Below, piece after piece: positions 58,991-64,000 of a DNA stretch of 64,000 nucleotides. A program made the translations under genes and the position numbers. This stretch comes from Ramlibacter sp. PS4R-6 (lineage in GTDB: Bacteria; Pseudomonadota; Gammaproteobacteria; Burkholderiales; Burkholderiaceae_C). The DNA is taken from NCBI RefSeq assembly GCF_037572775.1, contig NZ_JBBHKA010000001.1, forward strand, positions 310,001-374,000. The letters are read 5' to 3'. The notes under the pieces were generated by a model. That model did not search any database and was not told where the DNA came from. It saw only the letters and a program-made list of their open reading frames with translations. Every line of letters begins with the position of its first letter. Positions within the stretch are counted from its first letter, which is position 1.

Positions 58991-59775
58991 GCGCTGCGCC
59001 TCAGGATGACCTCGAGCACGAAGCGCGAGCCGGCATAGGCCAGCAGCAGCAGCAAGGCGCCTGTGTACAGCACGCGCACCGCCTTGCGGCCGCGCCAGCC
59101 GAAGCGTGCGCGCCCCAGCAGCAGGGCGGCGAAGACCGCCCAGGCCAGCAGCGAGAACACCGTCTTGTGGTCCCAGCGCCAGGCGCCCAGGTGTTCGCGA
59201 AAGACGATGCCCGCCAGCAGCGTGGCCGACAGCACGGCGAAGCCTGCGCCGGCGAAGCGGAAAGTCAGTCGCTCGAGCGTGAGCAGCGGCAGGCCGGCCT
59301 GCCCGTCGGCGCCGGCGCGGATCGATTGCTCGGCGCGCATCATCAGCCAAGCATGCACCGCGGCCGCGCCGAAGAGGCCGTAGGACGCGACGCCCAGTGC
59401 CAGGTGCAAGGGCCCCAGCGCCGATGCGAGCCGCAACGGGTCGCCGGGAAAAGCCACCGGCAGCAACGCCGCGAGCGCGCAGGCGACACCGAAGGCCCAG
59501 CGCGCCACCAGCTGAGGGAACATCTGCCTTTCGATGGCGTAGACGGTGACGACGAGCCAGGCCGTCATGGACAGCGCGGGCGCGAAACCGAAACGCGGGG
59601 GGCTGGCCAGCAGCGACAGCACGATGGCCCCCAGGTGCATCAGCCACGCCGCGCCCAGCGCGAGCGATGCGCCCCGCTCCCCCAGGCGCGACGCGCCGGC
59701 GGCCGAGACGGCATAGGCCAGCGCGGCGAGGACAGCCAGCGCGGCGATGACGTCGGAGCCGGTGGCTAGAATCAT
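58987..59775 (-). CDS. CcsA/YpjD-like cytochrome c assembly family membrane protein
   Basis: 262 residues with about eight membrane segments (SDVIAALAVLAALAYAVSAA to LLLLLAYAGSRFVLEVIL). Conserved histidines occur in LGPLHLALGVASYGLFGAA and WRWDHKTVFSLLAWAVFAAL, as in the CcsA/HemX/YpjD family. True CcsA handles haem for cytochrome c; YpjD-type relatives, usually next to ffh as here, have no proven haem function. The start at 59775 is 57 bases from the divergent ffh gene. Confidence 0.87.
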   Translation of the reverse strand: MILATGSDVIAALAVLAALAYAVSAAGASRLGERGASLALGAAWLMHLGAIVLSLLASPPRFGFAPALSMTAWLVVTVYAIERQMFPQLVARWAFGVACALAALLPVAFPGDPLRLASALGPLHLALGVASYGLFGAAAVHAWLMMRAEQSIRAGADGQAGLPLLTLERLTFRFAGAGFAVLSATLLAGIVFREHLGAWRWDHKTVFSLLAWAVFAALLLGRARFGWRGRKAVRVLYTGALLLLLAYAGSRFVLEVILRRSA

Positions 59776-59831
59776 GCGCAAAGTGTAGCCGTGCTTCTCA
59801 TCCGTGAAGCCGCGCCGTCCCCTTCTTCCCA

Positions 59832-61196
59832 ATGGCTTCCGCCCTCACCGACAAACTGTCGCGCCTCGCGAAGGAACTTCGCGGCCAGGCCCGCATCACC
59901 GAATCGAACGTGCAGGACATGCTGCGCGAGGTGCGCATGGCCCTGCTCGAGGCCGACGTGGCCCTGCCCGTCGTGCGCGACTTCATCGCGCGCGTGAAGG
60001 ACAAGGCGCTGGGGCAGGAGGTGATGGGCTCGCTGTCGCCCGGCCAGGCGCTGGTGGGCATCGTGCACAAGGAACTCGCCCAGACCATGGGCGAAGGCGT
60101 GTCGGACATCAACCTCGTCGCGCAGCCGCCCGCGGTGATCCTGATGGCCGGCCTGCAGGGCGCGGGCAAGACGACCACCACCGCCAAGCTGGCCAAGCAC
60201 CTGATCGAGAAGCGCAAGAAGAAAGTGCTGACCGTGTCGGGCGACGTCTACCGCCCCGCCGCCATCGAGCAATTGAAAACGGTCACCAAGCAGGCCGGGG
60301 CCGAGTGGTTCCCGAGCACGCCCGAGCAGAAGCCGGTGGACATCGCACGCGCGGCGCTCGACTTCGCGAAGAAGCAGTACTTCGACGTGCTGCTGGTCGA
60401 CACGGCCGGCCGCCTCGCGATCGACGAGGCGCTGATGCAGGAGATCAAGGACCTGCACGCCGCGCTGAAGCCCGTGGAGACGCTCTTCGTCGTCGACGCG
60501 ATGCAGGGCCAGGACGCGGTGAACACGGCCAAGGCCTTCAAGGAGGCGCTGCCGCTGACCGGCATCATCCTGACCAAGATGGACGGCGACTCGCGCGGCG
60601 GCGCGGCGCTGTCGGTGCGGCAGGTGACGGGCGCGCCGATCAAGTTCGCGGGCGTGTCCGAGAAGATCGACGGCCTGGAAGTGTTCGATGCCGACCGCCA
60701 TGCCGGCCGCATCCTGGGCATGGGCGACATCGTGGCGCTGGTGGAGCAGGTCTCGGCCAACGTCGACATGGCCGCGGCGCAGAAGCTGGCCAACAAGGTC
60801 AAGAGCGGCGAGGGCTTCGACCTGAACGACTTCCTGTCGCAGATCCAGCAGATGAAGCAGATGGGCGGCCTGTCGTCGCTGATGGACAAGATGCCGGCGG
60901 AGATGCAGGCCAAGGCCGGCAAGGTCGACATGGACAAGGCCGAGCGCGACGTGCGCCGCAAGGAAGGCATCATCCAGTCGATGACGCCGCAGGAGCGCCG
61001 CAAGCCCGAGATCATCAAGGCCACGCGCAAGCGCCGCATCGCCGCCGGTGCCGGCGTGCAGGTCCAGGAAGTGAACCGCCTGCTCAACGAGTTCGAGCAG
61101 ATGCAGGGCATGATGAAGAAGATGAAGGGCGGCGCCATGATGAAGCTCATGAAGCGCATGGGCGGCAAGGGCGGGATGCCCAAGTTGCCGTTCTAG
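59832..61196 (+). CDS. ffh: Signal recognition particle protein Ffh
   Basis: 454 residues. N domain at about 1-90; GTPase P-loop GLQGAGKTTT at 107-116; DTAGR motif in LLVDTAGRLAID; TKMDGDSRGG; then the methionine-rich M domain (FEQMQGMMKKMKGGAMMKLM), which binds signal sequences and 4.5S RNA. It targets membrane proteins to FtsY and the translocon. A 4.5S RNA gene was not seen in the window. Confidence 0.97.
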   Translation: MASALTDKLSRLAKELRGQARITESNVQDMLREVRMALLEADVALPVVRDFIARVKDKALGQEVMGSLSPGQALVGIVHKELAQTMGEGVSDINLVAQPPAVILMAGLQGAGKTTTTAKLAKHLIEKRKKKVLTVSGDVYRPAAIEQLKTVTKQAGAEWFPSTPEQKPVDIARAALDFAKKQYFDVLLVDTAGRLAIDEALMQEIKDLHAALKPVETLFVVDAMQGQDAVNTAKAFKEALPLTGIILTKMDGDSRGGAALSVRQVTGAPIKFAGVSEKIDGLEVFDADRHAGRILGMGDIVALVEQVSANVDMAAAQKLANKVKSGEGFDLNDFLSQIQQMKQMGGLSSLMDKMPAEMQAKAGKVDMDKAERDVRRKEGIIQSMTPQERRKPEIIKATRKRRIAAGAGVQVQEVNRLLNEFEQMQGMMKKMKGGAMMKLMKRMGGKGGMPKLPF

Positions 61197-61201
61197 CGGC
61201 G

Positions 61202-62398
61202 ATGCGGCGCCGCCAAGCGCTCGCCTGTGTTGCCGGCGCCCTCGTTTCCCCGCTCGCCGAAGCGGCAGCCTCCGACTGGGAGCGCCGCTGGGGCTATCCC
61301 ACCGGCTGGGGGCCGGCCGGCTGGACCGACAAGGAACACCGGATCGGCAACTACTCGGGCGGGTTCGAGCAGATGTTCCGGGCACGCAGGATCATCGCGC
61401 CACCTTCGGCCTCGCCCCTGGCCCCGCTTTCGGAAGACGCAGCCGCGTCCTTCGCGCCCGTGGCGCAGCGCGCGTCGGCGTACATGAAGGCCTGGCCCAT
61501 CTCGGGCATGCTGATCGCGCGCAAGGGCACGGTGCTGTTCGAGTCCTACCAGTTCAGCCGCACGCCGGACATGCGCATGACGAGCTGGTCGATGGCCAAG
61601 AGCGTCACCTCGCTCTTGCTGGGCATCTGCGTGGACCGGGGCCTCGTGAAGTCGCTGGAGGACCGCGCCGAGGACTACGTGCCGGAGCTGCGCGGCACGC
61701 TGCACGGCGGCATCACCCTGCGCAACCTGGCCAACATGTCCAGCGGCGCGGCCATCGTGCACGACCGCGACAACCCCGAGCTGTACCCGCGCGCTTTCAC
61801 GCGGCACAACTCCGACCTGGAAGCGGCGGTGCGCGGCTGGAACGCGTCGGCCGAACCGCAGGGCACGCGCTACAACTACAACGAGCTGTGCCCGCTGACC
61901 ATCGGCATGGTGATCCGCCGCGCAACCGGCAAGACGCTGGCCGCCTTCTGCGAAGAAGCGTTGTGGCAGCCGCTCGGGGCGGAGGGCGACGCCAGCTGGC
62001 TGTGCGACGGCCAGGGCCGCGAGTTCAACTGCATCGGCTTCGGCGCGCGGCTGCGCGACTGGGGACGGCTCGGCCAGATGGTGGCGCAGCGCGGCGCCAT
62101 CGACGGCCGTCAGGTGGTCAGCGCCAGATGGATCGACGAGTGCGCCTCCTGGTCCGAGGCCGACGCGCAGGCGCGCTTCGGCCGCGCCGGGCCGACCTTC
62201 GGCTACAAGTTCTTCTTCTGGCACGGCCGCGCCGACGGCAACTGGATGATGATGGTGGGCCACGACGGCCAGCGCGTCATCGTCGAGCGCGCGACGCAGA
62301 CGGTCGTGGTGCAGACGGCCGTGGACCAGTCGGCCATGTGGCAGCCCGAGCTGAACGAGATCGTGCGCGCCGCTGCGCGCAGCGGGCCGGGGCTTTAG
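61202..62398 (+). CDS. Serine hydrolase of the beta-lactamase/esterase (6-aminohexanoate hydrolase-like) family
   Basis: 398 residues. The N-terminus ([20 protein letters not shown]) looks like a signal peptide with an arginine-rich start, so it may be exported, possibly by Tat. The catalytic SxxK is S130-M-A-K133 in [15 protein letters not shown], with the YxN element in [10 protein letters not shown]. The W/Y-rich region ([14 protein letters not shown]-like) shapes the substrate pocket. Family members include esterases, nylon-oligomer hydrolases and class C-like proteins, and the substrate is not predictable. It begins 6 bases after ffh and ends inside the miaB stop. Confidence 0.87.
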   Translation: MRRRQALACVAGALVSPLAEAAASDWERRWGYPTGWGPAGWTDKEHRIGNYSGGFEQMFRARRIIAPPSASPLAPLSEDAAASFAPVAQRASAYMKAWPISGMLIARKGTVLFESYQFSRTPDMRMTSWSMAKSVTSLLLGICVDRGLVKSLEDRAEDYVPELRGTLHGGITLRNLANMSSGAAIVHDRDNPELYPRAFTRHNSDLEAAVRGWNASAEPQGTRYNYNELCPLTIGMVIRRATGKTLAAFCEEALWQPLGAEGDASWLCDGQGREFNCIGFGARLRDWGRLGQMVAQRGAIDGRQVVSARWIDECASWSEADAQARFGRAGPTFGYKFFFWHGRADGNWMMMVGHDGQRVIVERATQTVVVQTAVDQSAMWQPELNEIVRAAARSGPGL

Positions 62399-63747
62399 GC
62401 CGCCGCTTCTTCGCGGATCACCACCTCGCCGCGCATCGAATGCGGCAAGGCCTCGGTGATCGTCACGTCGACCATCTGCCCCGCCAGGCGAGCGGGGCCC
62501 GGGAAGTTGACGATGCGGTTGCACTCGGTGCGGCCCATGAGCTCGCTGGCGTCCTTGCGCGACGGCCCTTCGACCAGGATGCGCTGCACCGTGCCGACGC
62601 GGCTTTCGGAGATGCGGCGGGCGTTGGCCTCGATCGCCTCCTGCAGCACGTGCAGGCGCTTGAGCTTGACGGCCTGCGGCGTGTCGTCTTGCAGGTTGGC
62701 CGCGGGCGTGCCCGGGCGCGGGCTGAAGACGAACGAGAAGCTGGAATCGAAGCCCACGTCCTCGATCAGCTTCATCGTGCGCGCGTGGTCCTCGCCCGTC
62801 TCGCCGGGGAAGCCGACGATGAAGTCGGTGGACAGCGAGATGCCGGGGCGCACCGCGCGCAGCTTGCGCACGGTGCTCTTGTATTCCATCGTGGTGTAGC
62901 CGCGCTTCATCGCCATCAGGATGCGGTCGCTGCCGTGCTGCACCGGCAGGTGCAGGTGGTTCACGAGTTGCGGCACCTTGGCGTACGCCTCGATCAGGCG
63001 CGCGGTGAATTCGTTGGGGTGCGACGTGGTGTAGCGGATGCGCTCGATGCCCGGGATCTCGGCGACGTACTCGATCAGCAGCGCGAAATCGGCGATGTCC
63101 GCCGTATCGCCCATCTTGCCGCGGTAGGCGTTGACGTTCTGCCCGAGCAGGGTCACTTCCTTCACGCCCTGCCCGGCCAGGCCCGCAACTTCCGTCAGCA
63201 CATCCTCGAAGGGGCGTGACACTTCCTCGCCGCGCGTGTAAGGCACCACGCAGTAGCTGCAGTACTTGGAGCAGCCCTCCATGATGGAGACGAAGGCGGT
63301 AGCACCCTCCACGCGCGCGGGCGGGAGGTTGTCGAACTTCTCGATCTCGGGGAAGCTGATGTCCACCTGCGGGCGCTGCTGGCGCGCGCGCGCCTCGAGC
63401 AGTTGCGGCAGGCGGTGCAGCGTCTGCGGGCCGAAGACCACGTCGACGTACGGCGCGCGCTCGATGATGGCCGCGCCTTCCTGCGAGGCGACGCAGCCGC
63501 CCACGCCGATCAGCACGCCCTTGCTCTTGAGGTGCTTCACGCGACCCAGATCGGAGAACACCTTCTCCTGCGCCTTCTCGCGCACCGAGCAGGTATTGAA
63601 GAGGATCAGGTCGGCTTCTTCCACGTCCTGCGTGGGCTCGTAGCCCTGCGCGGCGTTCATCACGTCGGCCATCTTGTCCGAGTCGTACTCGTTCATCTGG
63701 CAGCCGAAGGTCTTGATGAAGACCTTCTTGGGGGCGGAGGCGGCCAT
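62395..63747 (-). CDS. miaB: tRNA-2-methylthio-N6-dimethylallyladenosine synthase MiaB
   Basis: 450 residues. The N-terminal domain has cysteines C16, C53 and C85 for the auxiliary 4Fe-4S cluster ([32 protein letters not shown]). The radical-SAM motif is CSKYCSYC (C159, C163, C166). A TRAM domain closes the protein ([20 protein letters not shown]). It adds a methylthio group to i6A37 of tRNAs that read UNN codons. The stop overlaps the convergent hydrolase gene by four bases. Confidence 0.96.
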   Translation of the reverse strand: MAASAPKKVFIKTFGCQMNEYDSDKMADVMNAAQGYEPTQDVEEADLILFNTCSVREKAQEKVFSDLGRVKHLKSKGVLIGVGGCVASQEGAAIIERAPYVDVVFGPQTLHRLPQLLEARARQQRPQVDISFPEIEKFDNLPPARVEGATAFVSIMEGCSKYCSYCVVPYTRGEEVSRPFEDVLTEVAGLAGQGVKEVTLLGQNVNAYRGKMGDTADIADFALLIEYVAEIPGIERIRYTTSHPNEFTARLIEAYAKVPQLVNHLHLPVQHGSDRILMAMKRGYTTMEYKSTVRKLRAVRPGISLSTDFIVGFPGETGEDHARTMKLIEDVGFDSSFSFVFSPRPGTPAANLQDDTPQAVKLKRLHVLQEAIEANARRISESRVGTVQRILVEGPSRKDASELMGRTECNRIVNFPGPARLAGQMVDVTITEALPHSMRGEVVIREEAAA

Positions 63748-63751
63748 GGCG

Positions 63752-64000
63752 TTACCTGCGCGCGCCGAAGATCAGCGCCAGCATGTCGAGGAACTGCTGC
63801 ACGCCCTGCGAGCCGCCCGAGGCGCCCGCGAGCTGCTTGTATTCATCGGCCGAGAGCATCCACACCTCGTGCACCAGGCCGGCCGAGTCGCGCTTGTAGA
63901 CCACGGGCACCGTCTGGCCCGCCAGCGAACCCGAAAGCACCAGCATGTTGCGCGTGTCGCGGATGCGCGAGCCGGGTGAGAGGCGATCGGCCTTGCCGTC
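63752..64000 (-). CDS. Protein of unknown function, C-terminal part (cut by window edge)
   Basis: The frame runs off the right edge; 82 residues are visible. The readable end contains [40 protein letters not shown] and [19 protein letters not shown]. The beta-rich pattern with SGxLxG and VxYxRDxxGLVxEVWxLS suggests a small periplasmic domain as in several Burkholderiales hypotheticals, but the N-terminus that would show a signal peptide is missing. It ends 4 bases before the miaB start. Confidence 0.7.
   Translation of the reverse strand, partial: DGKADRLSPGSRIRDTRNMLVLSGSLAGQTVPVVYKRDSAGLVHEVWMLSADEYKQLAGASGGSQGVQQFLDMLALIFGARR

Overview
The window is a 64 kb, very GC-rich, gene-dense stretch of a betaproteobacterial chromosome. 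The order Burkholderiales, probably a Ramlibacter- or Variovorax-like member of the Comamonadaceae, fits best. This rests on the nrdA-nrdB / ampD / pilR-pilS / cytochrome-assembly / ffh / miaB neighbourhood, the porin leader peptide, the NodIJ-like ABC pair and the strong G/C preference at third codon positions. That preference leaves long false reading frames open opposite almost every gene. I see no rRNA, tRNA, insertion sequence, prophage or CRISPR array.

Layout. 1-7.6 kb: a porin start at the left edge, a LacI-type regulator with dhaK and a spherulin-4-like secreted protein, then a leftward run of a membrane-anchored unknown, TldD, TldE/PmbA and an enoyl-CoA hydratase. 7.6-11.4 kb: a hemerythrin-like protein, two PNPOx-fold proteins (one fused to GAF) and a regulator made of two LuxR helix-turn-helix domains. 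11.4-17.1 kb: VOC protein, TonB-dependent receptor, Lrp, AraC and a tandem NTF2-like protein. 17.2-22.4 kb: small accessory genes, including two pairs of tiny paralogues, a proline-alanine-rich SGNH lipoprotein and a methyltransferase.

22.4-31.3 kb is the outstanding locus: a soluble hybrid histidine kinase of about 2,387 residues with 14 near-identical 92-residue HAMP-type units, GAF, kinase core and three receiver domains, followed 9 bp later by a REC-kinase-REC protein. 31.5-42.5 kb: two small overlapping genes, an SMP-30-like protein with a NodIJ-like exporter, psd, a VOC protein, amn and two paralogous FecR/DUF6600-like proteins with Q-rich or coiled-coil tails. 42.6-49.7 kb: LysR divergent from a GST operon, a PhlG-type hydrolase divergent from TetR with clear operators, gnd and alkB. 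49.8-64 kb is core genome: histone H1-like protein, nrdB, nrdA under a promoter overlapped by two NrdR-type boxes, ampD, pilR-pilS, a PP0621-type protein, a CcsA/YpjD-like protein, ffh, a serine hydrolase, miaB and a partial gene.

Together the region joins core functions (deoxynucleotide supply, type IV pilus regulation, protein targeting, cell-wall recycling) to accessory signalling and envelope genes. All functions are inferred from the sequence and from family knowledge; no search was run.
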